From: Eupeodes corollae
Lineage: Eukaryota; Arthropoda; Insecta; Diptera; Syrphidae
Reading direction: 5' to 3'
NCBI RefSeq assembly: GCF_945859685.1
Contig: NC_079148.1
Span: 123,275,621-123,339,620, forward strand
Length of the DNA stretch: 64,000 bases
In this document: piece by piece, positions 46,324 to 56,402 of the stretch
Layout: each line of letters begins with the position of its first letter
Numbering within the stretch: the first letter of the stretch is position 1
The notes under the pieces: model-generated
Databases searched by the model: none
Told to the model about the DNA's origin: nothing
Seen by the model: only the letters and a program-made list of their open reading frames with translations
Position numbers and translations under genes: made by a program

Positions 46324-46813
46324 AATGCAGCGATCTTTAGTTTTATCAAATAATATCAATTATTCTCAGACTCACTGTACTTTCTTATCCGTGCGATACA
46401 TTTTAACTCTTATTATAATTTTCTTCACCTCCCCTCTGTTTCCATAAATTCTTTATTATGTCTTTATTTTTCCAGCTTAAAATTGACACGTGATAAAAAT
46501 AACAAACAAATAGACAAAAACAAAACAAAAATTAAACAATGAAATCATTTTTCGAAGAGAATATTTTGATGACGTCGCCGCGTTCGTGTCGCGTCAGCGT
46601 AGTTATTGTAAAACGGTAACTCCAATAGAATACACCGCAAGAGAAAGAACCAAAACTATCCCTTTATACTGCCTTACAGGTTGCAGAGCAGTCTCAAGCT
46701 CTCAAGTCTCCGCCAGCCAGAAGTTACTCACGACCACGATCACGATCGTAACAAATCGTCAGGCTAACAAGAGGCAGTGCATAGCGTAGTACGTAGTTAA
46801 CAGTAGCTTCTCA

Positions 46814-46822
46814 GTACGCTTT
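46814..46822 (+). promoter_or_regulatory. Candidate initiator of a larger gene
   Basis: CTCAGTACG matches the arthropod initiator and sits in an unusually GC-rich island (about 46560-46860) that also contains TGACGTCG, a CRE-like site, at about 46570. It precedes a leader of fly-like composition (AGTGCAAGGCAAAGTGCAGT). The start site is inferred and could lie elsewhere in the island. Confidence 0.3.
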
Positions 46823-47227
46823 GTATATTTTGACGGCACGAATCGGCGCGGCGTCTATTAATACGCGCATAAGAAACAAAAAATAGTATTTATTAATTTG
46901 TTTGTTTAAGTTTATTATGAATTTAAATTATCATATTTTTATTGAAAATCGTGATAGCAAAAAATAAATTGTGAATTTATTGAGGAAATTCTATAAAATA
47001 TATTCTGTATTTTTTAAATATATATTAATACCTGGAAAGCTGTGCTATGTTTTTGGTATATCAGTGAGATAATAAAGTTAAGTGCAAGGCAAAGTGCAGT
47101 GAAGTGAGGCGAATTATTTGAGTTTGAGTTTGATAAGAGTGGAAAAAAGTTATAAAGCACAAAACATTGGATTACATTTAAAAATTGCAGCGCAATAATT
47201 ACAAAAATTCAATATATTTATCATTTT

Positions 47228-47263
47228 ATGGATACAAATTTGAATTCGGATAAGATAAGATAT
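47228..47263 (+). CDS. Candidate first coding exon of a larger gene
   Basis: A start codon at 47228 opens a 12-residue frame, MDTNLNSDKIRY, that ends in phase at a perfect splice donor GTAAGT (47264-47269). A leader of about 400 bases with few upstream ATGs in good context and an initiator-bearing, GC-rich region precede it. This is the usual architecture of a fly gene with a long first intron. No further exon is recognised to the right, where transposons take over after 48449; the gene may continue beyond the window. A purely noncoding exon would also fit. Confidence 0.35.
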
Positions 47264-47269
47264 GTAAGT

Positions 47270-48448
47270 TTGTTGTTGTTTTTTTTAAAAATCAATTTAA
47301 TTCACCACTGAAAATGTATCACCTCGCCTCATTTAAAATAACATCAACTTATTTTCTTAGGAATCGTAGATAGGTACATACCGATGATGTATTATTTAAA
47401 CAATTTTAATCAGTAGGTAAATATTGACAAATATTATATGCTTACAGTTGTTACCTTGAAAGTGATGTTTTTTACAGAGCTATGTACCTATGTACATACA
47501 TACTATGTACCTAATTATCTATTCTCTGTTTTGATTGTTAAAGTGTGTTTTTTAATTATGATGATGATGATGCTGTTGTGGTCATAATTGTTGAGTTTAG
47601 TGGTTGGCACTTGTATTTATTCAACCGCACATTTTTGGAACGCGGTCTAAGAGGTATGATGTTGGGTTGAATTTTGCAGTTGATATTTAGAAATTGTTAC
47701 TGACTCACTTCTGACAGTCAGTTGATAGTTGGGAATAAAAAGACTTCCTACAACTAAACAAAAAAACAGTGCTGTGCAGAGAACGTTTTAAAATTTCAAG
47801 TGATGAATAAGTTTGAAGTAAAACTTTTGTTTTGATGTTGAATCAATTTTTAGAACCTTATAAATTTAAAACATTATACAAAAATGTTTCAACATTTATC
47901 GAAAATATTCTAGTTAAAAAATATATGCCAAAAAAAATATATCTGTTATAAAAATTAGTCAAACAAATCAAAAAGTACTTCATGATTATTTGTCAAACAT
48001 AAGAAATATATAGTCAATTTTCAAGTTCTAAAAAATTTTTGGCATCACATTTGTCGAAAATTTACGATTTGAACTAGAACTAAATGTTTGATAGTGAATA
48101 ATTCCGAGGCTAGTTATTCTCTTTTATAATAGTTCAAAACCTCTTTAATGAAATAATTGTGAGTTAATTTCATACGAACAATACGTTTGAAAAGATTATT
48201 AGTTGTATTCTTAATTCCAAGAAAGCAGTGCCTTGAAAGATGCCTCATTATTTTTGACTGTTTTACAAATAATTTATTTGAATCGATAGAACAAAGTCCA
48301 TTTTATTTAATGTTTGAAGATTATTTTATGGAAATATTGACCTTTGTTTTTTCAATTCGTCAATTGAAGCAGGCTTGTCTGTATATACATGAGCTCTAAC
48401 ATAGCTAGGTACATACAAAATACTCTAAAGGCGTTAAATAGCACAATA
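47270..48448. other. Possible first-intron sequence, no gene recognised
   Basis: AT-rich with an ATG/GAT run near 47558-47575. No exon with acceptor and open frame is supported. Confidence 0.35.
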
Positions 48449-48965
48449 TAGGCGGGCAATTGACCGGTCCCGAATGTGAAATAAAATGTTCACCGAACTC
48501 GCCTCTCAATAAGTCCATTGTTGCACGTACTGTGTGGCATGGGGAAACGTTTTGCTGAAATCATATGTCATGCAAGCCAAGCTCTGGCATTTTATAAAAA
48601 AAAAGTTGGATATAATTTCACGGTAGCTCGAAATTCACAGTTACGTTACAATTCGTATCATCTTTGAAGAAGTACGGTCCAATGATGCCACCAGCCCATA
48701 AGCCGCATCAAACTGTGACATTTTTTGGATGCATTGGTAGATCTTGCTATGCTTCTGGCTGATATTCACTCCAAAGTCGACAATTCTGCTTATTTACGTA
48801 CCCATTGAGCCAAAAATGAGTTTATGAATTTCGTCGCTAGCTGGAAGAAGGGTGCGATGAACTTTCTTAACAGAGCACAGATTTTGATAATATAATTCAA
48901 TAATTTGCAAGCGTTGTTTGTTTTTAAGACGATTCATGGTTAAATTATAGACCAAATTAAAGATG
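48449..48965 (-). pseudogene. Mariner-type transposase fragment
   Basis: On the minus strand the start MNRLKNKQRLQIIELYYQNL (ATG at 48937) is the DNA-binding N-terminus. After deletions the catalytic core continues with SRIWS-type NKQNCRLWSEYQPEA, VTVWCGLWAGGIIGPYFFKD and CHTVRATMDLLRGEFGEHFI. It stops at PVNCPP near 48449, before the third catalytic residue. The reading frame is broken in several places and no terminal repeat is visible. Confidence 0.82.
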
Positions 48966-49238
48966 TTTGATAGTGAAACAAAACGTGAGTCAGCTGTTTA
49001 AACCAGTGTTGCAAAATTGTAAAAAAAAGCTAAAAAAACACCCTTAAAAAAAAAAAATTAAAAAAAAAATAGGAGGCGCAACAGTCCGTGGAGAACCAGG
49101 ACCTAGTGACTTACAACTCTCAACCATTCCTGTTTGCCAGTAATCGCAGGGATGGAGGGGACCTACAACTTATATGCCGAATCCGAACGGCTTATTCGCC
49201 AAAGCACTTTTTCATGACAAGAATTACTTACTTACTTA

Positions 49239-50060
49239 CTACAGTCCGGGGTGGACCTGGGACTCAACCAACATGCGTCTCCAGCCAGCTCGGTCCCTAG
49301 CTAGCTGTCTCCAATTTTGCACGCCGAGTTGGTTAAGGTCCTCTCCCACCTGGGTGCGCCACCTGAGTCGCGGTCTTCCTCTACTGCGCCGTCCCTCGAG
49401 ATTGGATTCGAAGACCTTCCGGGCTGGAGCGTTGATTTCCATCCGCTCTACATGACCTAGATGGCTAGGTCATGTAGAGCGGATGGACATCATAAGCCGT
49501 TGGACTTTAATTCTGCTAACTAGGTCAGTGTCGCTGTACAGCCCGTACAGTTCGTCGTTATATCTTCTACTCCATGCTCCATCTATGTGTACGGGACCAA
49601 AAATCACCCAAAGAATTTTTTTCTCGAAGCATCCTAAGACAGGGTCCAGGCCTCAGCGCCATAAATGAGAACCGGGATGATGAGTGTCTTATAGATGGTG
49701 ATTTTATATGCTCGAGAGATGACTTTTCTTCTCAATTGCCTTCTAAGTCCAAAGAAGCAGCGATTTGCAAGAGTTATTCTTCATTTTATTTCAGCGCTGG
49801 TATCGTTGTCTATATGTTAAAAGCGTAGCCTAGGTAGACAAAGTCCTTAACTACCTCAAAGTTATAGATGTCCATGGTGACGTTTTGTCCAAGACGTCGT
49901 TGTTAAGTGTCCTTTTTTGATGACAGCATATACTTGGTCCTGCCCTCATTGACCACTTAACCCATCTTCATCGCTTCCGTCGCAATGCCCAAAATTCTAA
50001 TTATGTCAATATCATCTGCGTATCCGAGTAATTGGATGGACCTTTGGAAGATTGTGCTTC
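49239..50060 (-). pseudogene. LINE reverse transcriptase C-terminal pseudogene
   Basis: The last piece (49442-49239) reads PARKVFESNLEGRRSRGRPR and QLGVQNWRQLARDRAGWRRM, the basic C-terminal tail typical of this LINE type. Upstream, out of frame, are NDELYGLYSDTDLVSRIKVQ and remnants of the FEVVKDFVYLG segment. Frameshifts and stops break it throughout. A 23-bp palindrome interrupts it at 49438-49487. Confidence 0.8.
49438..49487. repeat. 23-bp perfect inverted repeat with a 4-base loop
   Basis: The arm 49438-49460 (TCCATCCGCTC...) and its exact reverse complement 49465-49487 flank ATGG. It lies inside the LINE pseudogene and duplicates, in inverted form, the codons of the GHVERMD region. 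This is what an inverted template switch would leave. Confidence 0.9.
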
Positions 50061-50659
50061 TAGTGTTGACGGTTGAGACAAGAATTAATCTTGGAGAATT
50101 TTTCAATTCTTCGCAAGAGGAAGTAGCCGTGAAAAAAATTTTAAGTGGCACATGAAGGGATAGAACCCAAGACTTCTCGCATGACAGTCCAACGCACTAA
50201 CCATGATGCCACGGGTACTACACCAATTAAAAATGTCCCACTTTTTTTCTTAATACTCCACAAAGAAAAGACATTCATCTTTAAGGAAATATTCGACTAT
50301 GTTTAAATTGATAATAATTTTGACTTGTTTTTAAAATGATGTACATGTTTTTAATATCCTCCGAATTAATTTATTTAAAACAACAGCCTTATGACTTTTA
50401 AGTTAATTTAAAAACTAATATCTCCTACTCTGTTCTACCGTATTAACTTTTGATGTATATCCTATTCGATATAAAGGTGGGATATTCGACCTTATATTCC
50501 ATGAAAAAATTGGTTTTATTTAAGAATGTTATCAGTTTCTTAAACCAAAACCCCTTTGGGACACTCACAGCATAACACACACTTTCAAAACCCCCTGAGT
50601 TATCGCAGGAGGTGATGGTTTTAAGATTTTTTTTGGTAAGCAGTTATTTAGAGCAGTTA

Positions 50660-51491
50660 TTTTATTTTTATGTGAAAAATAAAAAATAAGGATTTTGATA
50701 TCTGGTAACATTTTGAGAAAAATCCAATTGACATTTTTTTTTTACAAAAAACAAGAACCTAAAACAAAAATTACTAAAAGTTGTGAAAAATTGATTTTCG
50801 ACTAAATAACTTTTCAAAAATTTGAGATTATGGCTTCAAATTAATTTTACCTTAAAAAAAATATTGTTTTCAACGTTCGGTAAAATTTTGAAAAACATCT
50901 AATTGACAGTTTTCTTACAAAAAATAAAAACCTAAAAAAAGAATGAAAGTTGAAAAATTGATTTTCGACTCCAATATCTTATCAAAAATTTGAATTTTAG
51001 CTTTAAATAAATTTATTTTATAAGAAATATTGTTTTCAACATTCAATAAAATGTTGAGAAAAATTGAATTGACAGTTTTATAACAAAAAATAAAAACTTA
51101 AAAAAGCATTACTAAAAGTTTATGAACATTGATTTTCGACTTAAATATTTTTTTTTTTTTTAATTTAAAATATTGGTTTCAATTTCATTTTATCTCACAG
51201 AAAATAGTGATTTTGATATTCAGTAAATTTTGTATAAAAATCCAACAGTCTGTTTTTTCATAAGAAAATTAAAATTTACTACAATTGGTAAAAATTAGTT
51301 TACGGCTAAAAATCTCGTTAGCAAAAATAGTTTTTGAAATCAAACTATTTCATCATTATACAAAATATTGTTGGTTATTTTTAATTTTTTAGAATCAGTT
51401 AAATTAACTGATAACTTTTTTAACAAAATACGAAAACCTACAAACGGGATGGCAAGCTATCAGTGTGGGTCGCATCCCAGCCTCTTTTTTT
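50660..51491 (+). repeat. Family C copy lacking its A end
   Basis: Monomers with AAATTGATTTTCGACT and ACATTCAATAAAATGTTGAG-type boxes lead to a well-kept B end (AACGGGATGGCAAGCTATCA, then GGGTCGCATCCCAGCCTC) ending at 51491. The A end, the CG-rich block and most of the core are missing. Confidence 0.82.
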
Positions 51492-51514
51492 TGTATTGAA
51501 AATAGCCATGTTAA

Positions 51515-51830
51515 GAAACCAAAATTTAACGAAAATTTTATAAAAATCTATAGGTTCGTTATTTAGAAAGTACGAACGCCTAACGCGAGTTCAAGTTGTA
51601 ACTCATGCAAGTGGTAACTCATTCTACTCAGTGGTTTGGGTTATAGGGGGCAAATTCAGATAGACGGATGTAATTGGAAGACCCACTTTTTTCGACTTCT
51701 TTACCATGTCATGTTTGATTAAAATCTCGAGTTTGAAATTTTGTATGAATGCAATACTTGCCATGCAGTCACATGATAAATCGCATGATCAAGATGAAAA
51801 ATTATATACGGAAAAAAGGACATTACGCGA
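51515..51830 (+). repeat. Unclassified dispersed repeat (family R), copy 1
   Basis: Shares ordered blocks with 55440-55856 and with 32370-32820: AAAATCTATAGGTTCGTTAT, AACGCCTAACGCGA, GGTTTGGGTTATAGG. A GACAGACGG-like site is followed by CTTTTTTCGACTTCTTTACC and GTTTGATTAAAA. Divergence is high. There is no coding capacity and no recognisable end, so its class is unknown. Confidence 0.5.
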
Positions 51831-52261
51831 CCCTCAGAAAACTTCTCACGCCATATAAAATGGTTAGTCGTTTCGTGTGGCTTGACAGCTCGTCTTGTTA
51901 AAACCACAATTATTATTTGAATCATTATTTCTAGACAGCCAAAAGGTGTTAAATGCAGCAATATCTTTCACTGAGCGTACGTAAGGCACAGGCCCAGAAT
52001 ATAGCTTGCACTCCCTTTAGATTTCTTTCTAATTTTTCCGGTGATTATGACGACCGTAATAATCGTAACGGAAAATGGTTTAGCACATTCAGTTCATGAC
52101 ACTGCAAATGTGAGTTATGTTTGACAAGTCTTAAATAAACTTAAACAAGTGGCCTTATAAACAAATTTTATTTCTATAACAAAAAATTGTTACTTTAAAA
52201 ATGATTCTTTTATTTATTTTCATGAAAAATTATACTTAAAAAAATGTTTATAAAAATTGTT

Positions 52262-52508
52262 GTAGTGCGTTGGACTGTCATGCTAGAGGTCTTAGGTTCA
52301 ACTCTCGCCTGTGCCATCCAAAAAAAAGAACACACATTTTTTTTAGGGTACTTCCTTGGCGCGGAGTCCAAAAGTTATTCTTGTCATAAAGAGTGCTTTC
52401 TTAAGTTACCGGATTCGGCTTAAAATTGTGGGTCATCCCTGACAACAGTACTCGCACACATGAATGGTTGATTGTTGTAAGTCACTAGGCCCTGGTTCTC
52501 AATGAACA
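52262..52508 (+). repeat. tRNA-derived SINE, nearly full length
   Basis: GTAGTGCGTTGGACTGTCAT, then the B-box TTAGGTTCAACTCTCGCC, the body (GTACTTCCTTGGCGCGGAG-type and GTTATTCTTGTCATAAAGAG) and the tail GTCACTAGGCCCTGGTTCTC. The first bases of the A-box and the very end of the tail are missing. Confidence 0.85.
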
Positions 52509-54148
52509 TAAAATTTGACCAGTTTTTAAACTAAAATCCTCAAACCAGAATTCAATTTATTCATATTACAATACTTTTGAAGCTCAAATAAAAGTTTTGG
52601 TAAAAATATTTTAACACACCACTGTACATAAAAATAGTTACCCTATAGTACCTTACCTCCTACCAACAGCGTGGGCAAATCGCAAAAGTGAATTCAATTC
52701 AAATAAATGATAAAGAGAAACAACAACAAAGAAAAAGTGAGAAATGGCAAAACTGGTTAAGTTGTTATAAATACTGTCATCTGGCATCGGAATCTGGTAA
52801 CGGAATGTGTGTTTATTTGAATGAAATATGATGCACAAAATGACGTGTTTGTTTATGTAGTCTGTTATAGTCCTTGAGATATTAAATTGTGCGGGTAATA
52901 AATTTTAAATTTTTATTTGATATGCAATTGAAAATAAATTTTCTTTTGGTTCAACAAGATGGTTTGTGTCGTCTGCGTTCCTTCATAATATCTATATACA
53001 TGTGTAGATACATATTTATGTAGCTATGTGTTATTATTTTATAGCGAAAAGATACAATTTTTGAAACATATGTATGTATGGATATGAACACACTTGTATG
53101 AAGTGAAATTTTTGTGGAAAATAAAGCAGTAAATTTTATTTATTGTACTAAAACACTCATGTCATTATTTTTCCTTATCGTTTTTTCTTTTTTTTTTTGT
53201 TGGGAAGTGTGTGTTTTTCCTTTAATAAAAATTATGTGTGTTGTTATTATAGGTATGTAATAGGTTTTGGTATAGGAAACTTGTGAGTTTTATATATTAA
53301 TTCAATACCTATAAAATTGAAGCAGTTTAATAAAATTTTATTACATTTAGATTGAGAGAGAGGCACAGGTGCATATTGAACTTAAGAGGCTTTTAAAGGA
53401 CTTTGAGTTCAGTTGAATACCCATGAGACGAAAAGGCAAGTGATTTTAATGATATTGGTTGTTTATTTAATTATCTTTGTCATTACTTTTATTAAGTACC
53501 TACCAACAAAGTAACACAATCCTTGTGCTTACTCTTGAATGTTTCACTCAAAGAAATAAATGAAGACATTAAATTAAGAAAAGGCAAAGACTACCAACAA
53601 ATTTAAACATTAACCGTTATCTATTTTAAAACTAAATATTGGATTAAATTTAATTTGTTTCCGCAGAGAACCAAAAATAAGTAAATTTTTATGTTAAATC
53701 TTATAGAAATTTAAAACGATCTAAAAGAAAATAACGGAAGAACATGTTTGTTACATTTGCTCTTGCTTTTGAAAAATATGACTGTTCCAAATTTCATAAT
53801 CCTGTTCTGACTATTGACATTGGTGCTTCTCTGTAAGACCTTAACAAAATTAATAATAAGAACTTTTAGACGTTGACAAATAATTGTGATCGTTTAGCTA
53901 AAATTATAGTAATCGAAACAAAGATAGAATAGAAGACTTTCTTTGATATTCAACAATTCGATCGTTATTGAACTGCATTTCAAAATAAATTCTTTTGCGG
54001 GTTTTATAATTTTACTTAGATACCAGATTAACTTAAAATTGGGCAATGGGTTGGTATTATTCGTTTCTTATTAGGACAAGTTAGCGAAATTGAGAAAGAT
54101 TATTTTGCTTAAAATTGTGAAAATCTGAAGAAATTCGTTAACTTCTTA
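52509..54148. other. Noncoding, no gene recognised
   Basis: AT-rich sequence without a supported frame, splice pattern or repeat. Confidence 0.45.
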
Positions 54149-55319
54149 TTAAATTCCCATAGAAAGTTATTGTAATGGGTCCGTTTTATCAAATTGAAAA
54201 TTTTGACATTTCTCGACGTTTCAAGGTCCTAGGGTCGAAATAAAAGATTTTTAGAAAGATGTCTTTGCGTGCGTATGTACGTACGTTCGCGACGTTTGTT
54301 TCGTCGTCCATAGCTCAAGAACCAGAAGACTAATCGATTTCAAATAAATTTCGTTATACAGATAATAATGCAGAAAGACGCAGAAAAAGCTCTCAACAAA
54401 ATTGCGTGGGTGGTTTTTACCATAGCAGTTTGAAAAAAAGGTGAACATTTTGGTTAACCGTGATATCAAAGAAGTATAATTTTTAAAAAAATCCCACAAA
54501 CGGTTTTTTTTATAAATCAAAAAACCTGAAAAAAAAAAATTTGTCGTCTCTAAAATTTTACGACTAAAATATGATTTCATCTCCAAAATAATTTTGCGCA
54601 GCGAAAAATAATATTTTTGACACCTGATAAAATTTTGAGAAAAATCGAATTGACAGTTTTTTTTATAAAAAATAAAAATCTAAAAAAAAACATTACCCAA
54701 AGTTGGTAAAAATTGAATATCGATTCAAATATCTTTTCAAAAACTTGAAATTTAGGCCTCAAACTTATTTTATGTTATAAAAGATATTGTTTTCAATATT
54801 TTGAAAAATATTGAAAAAAAAAATAGAATTGACAGTTTTTTTTACAAAAAATAATAAACCTAAAAAAAATTAATAAAAGTTGGTAAAAATTGATTTTCGA
54901 CTCAAATATCTTTTCAAAAATTCGATATATTGGCTTCAAATTAATTTTATCTTATAAGAAATATTGTTTTCAACATTCGGTAAAATTTAAAAAAAAATCG
55001 AATTGACAGTTTTTGTACAAAAAATAAAACTCTAAAAAAAAACAATACTAAAACTTGGTAAAAATTTACTTTCGACTCAAATAGCTTTTCAAAAATTAAA
55101 AATATTCAAACTTCAAACTTATTTTATTTTACAGAAAAAATTGTTTTTCGATATTTAGTAAGTTGTATATAAAAATCCAACAGACAGTTTTTTCATACAA
55201 AATAAAATCTACAAAAAATAGTACGCAAATTTGTTAAAAATTGATACGAGTACATATAGACAAATCGACAGACGGGATGGGAAGTTATCAGTGTGGGTTG
55301 CATCAAAGCCTCTTTTTTA
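54149..55319 (+). repeat. Family C copy, complete, short
   Basis: The A end is AAATTCCCATAGAAAGTTAT, in which the palindrome is damaged. The CG-rich block is reduced to CGTACGTTCGCGACG. Then come the core, four diverged monomers and a B end GACGGGATGGGAAGTTATCA ... GCCTCTTTTTT. At 1.17 kb it is close in length to the copy at 7922-9136. Confidence 0.88.
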
Positions 55320-55439
55320 TAAAATTGCAAGAAAGTAAAGTAAAGAACGTACATACATATATGTATGATACAAAATAAAATAAACGACTTGGTCACTCGA
55401 GCTTGCTCATTTGTCTAAATTGGTTTCAAATATTTAAAG

Positions 55440-55856
55440 ACCATTTGATTTTTTCAAAAAAAACTTATATTTTTCAAGAGTTTTATCTTAAAACGGAATC
55501 GTTGGAGCGGTTTTTTAATTGTTTTTGCATTTTTTGAATATGAGTTTAAAAATATTTTAGGTACACAGCTTTAGAGCTCATTGATACACTTTTTACATTT
55601 TTACAAGAAAAAAGAGTTAAAGATAATTTTAAAAAATCTATGTGTTCGTTTATGAGAAAATTCGAACTTTGCAATTTTGGAAAAGGTACTTTTTTTTTTC
55701 GTCCTTAAAAATTGGAAAAAACGCCTAACGCGATTTGGCTTAAGACCGTAGCTCACAAGCTTAAACTAAATCGACCCAAAAGTTTGGGCTGTAAGGGTGA
55801 AGGAAAACAGTCAAACAGACCGACTTTTTTTACTTATCTCCCACCATATTAAGTGG
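55440..55856 (+). repeat. Family R dispersed repeat, copy 2
   Basis: Contains AAAATCTATGTGTTCGTTTA, AACGCCTAACGCGATTTGGC and AAAAGTTTGGGCTGTAAGGG in the same order as the 51.5-kb copy. It lies between two family C B ends that face it (55319 and 55857). Confidence 0.5.
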
Positions 55857-56402
55857 AAAAAAAGAGGCTGGGTTGCGAATATAACAAGGTTTTTATAATT
55901 TTAGTGTTTTGTTAATAAAAGTTGTCATTTGAATTATTTTTAAAAAATTAAAAGCAACCAACAATATAGTACCTATGATCTAATAGTTTGATTTCAAACT
56001 ATTTTCTTAAACGAGATTTTCAGTCAAAAACCAATGTTTACCAATTTTAGTAGCAAATCTAAAATTTTACAAATTGGATGAATTGGATGAGTTTGAAAGA
56101 CATCAAGAACCGAACATCCATTTTTACGAAACTTGCGTCCTATTTTTTGTAGATTTTATTTTTGTATGAAAAACGGTCAGTTGGATTTATATAAAAAAAA
56201 ACTATTGAATATCGAAAACAAATATTTTCGGAGAAATAAAAAAAGTTTGAAGACAATATTTTTAATTTTTGAAAAGCTTTATAAGTCGAAAGTATATTTT
56301 TACCAAGTTTTAGTATTAGGTTTTTATTTTTATAAAAAAAAACTATCAATAAGATTTTTCTCAAAATTTGCCTGAATGTTGAAAACAATATTTTTTATAA
56401 GT

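Larger units (their letters stand above)
49216..50087 (-). mobile_element. LINE 3' fragment inserted in a SINE, 11-bp target duplication
   Basis: The element is 49227-50076, flanked by a perfect duplication of SINE sequence GACAAGAATTA (49216-49226 and 50077-50087). Its 3' end is CCCCGGACTGTAG followed by TAAGTAAGTAAG, a microsatellite tail. It is heavily 5'-truncated and belongs to the same family as 35100-35765. Confidence 0.9.
49072..50219 (-). repeat. tRNA-derived SINE, split by a LINE insertion
   Basis: The SINE head lies at the right: on the minus strand GTACCCGTGGCATCATGGTT (A-box region) then TCTTGGGTTCTATCCCTTCA (B-box region), 50219-50088. The body and tail lie at the left: GGTAGGTCCCCTCCATCCCT-like region and TCCACGGACTGTTGCGCCTC, 49215-49072. 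The two parts are continuous once the LINE at 49227-50076 is removed. The consensus is about 290 bp. Confidence 0.85.
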
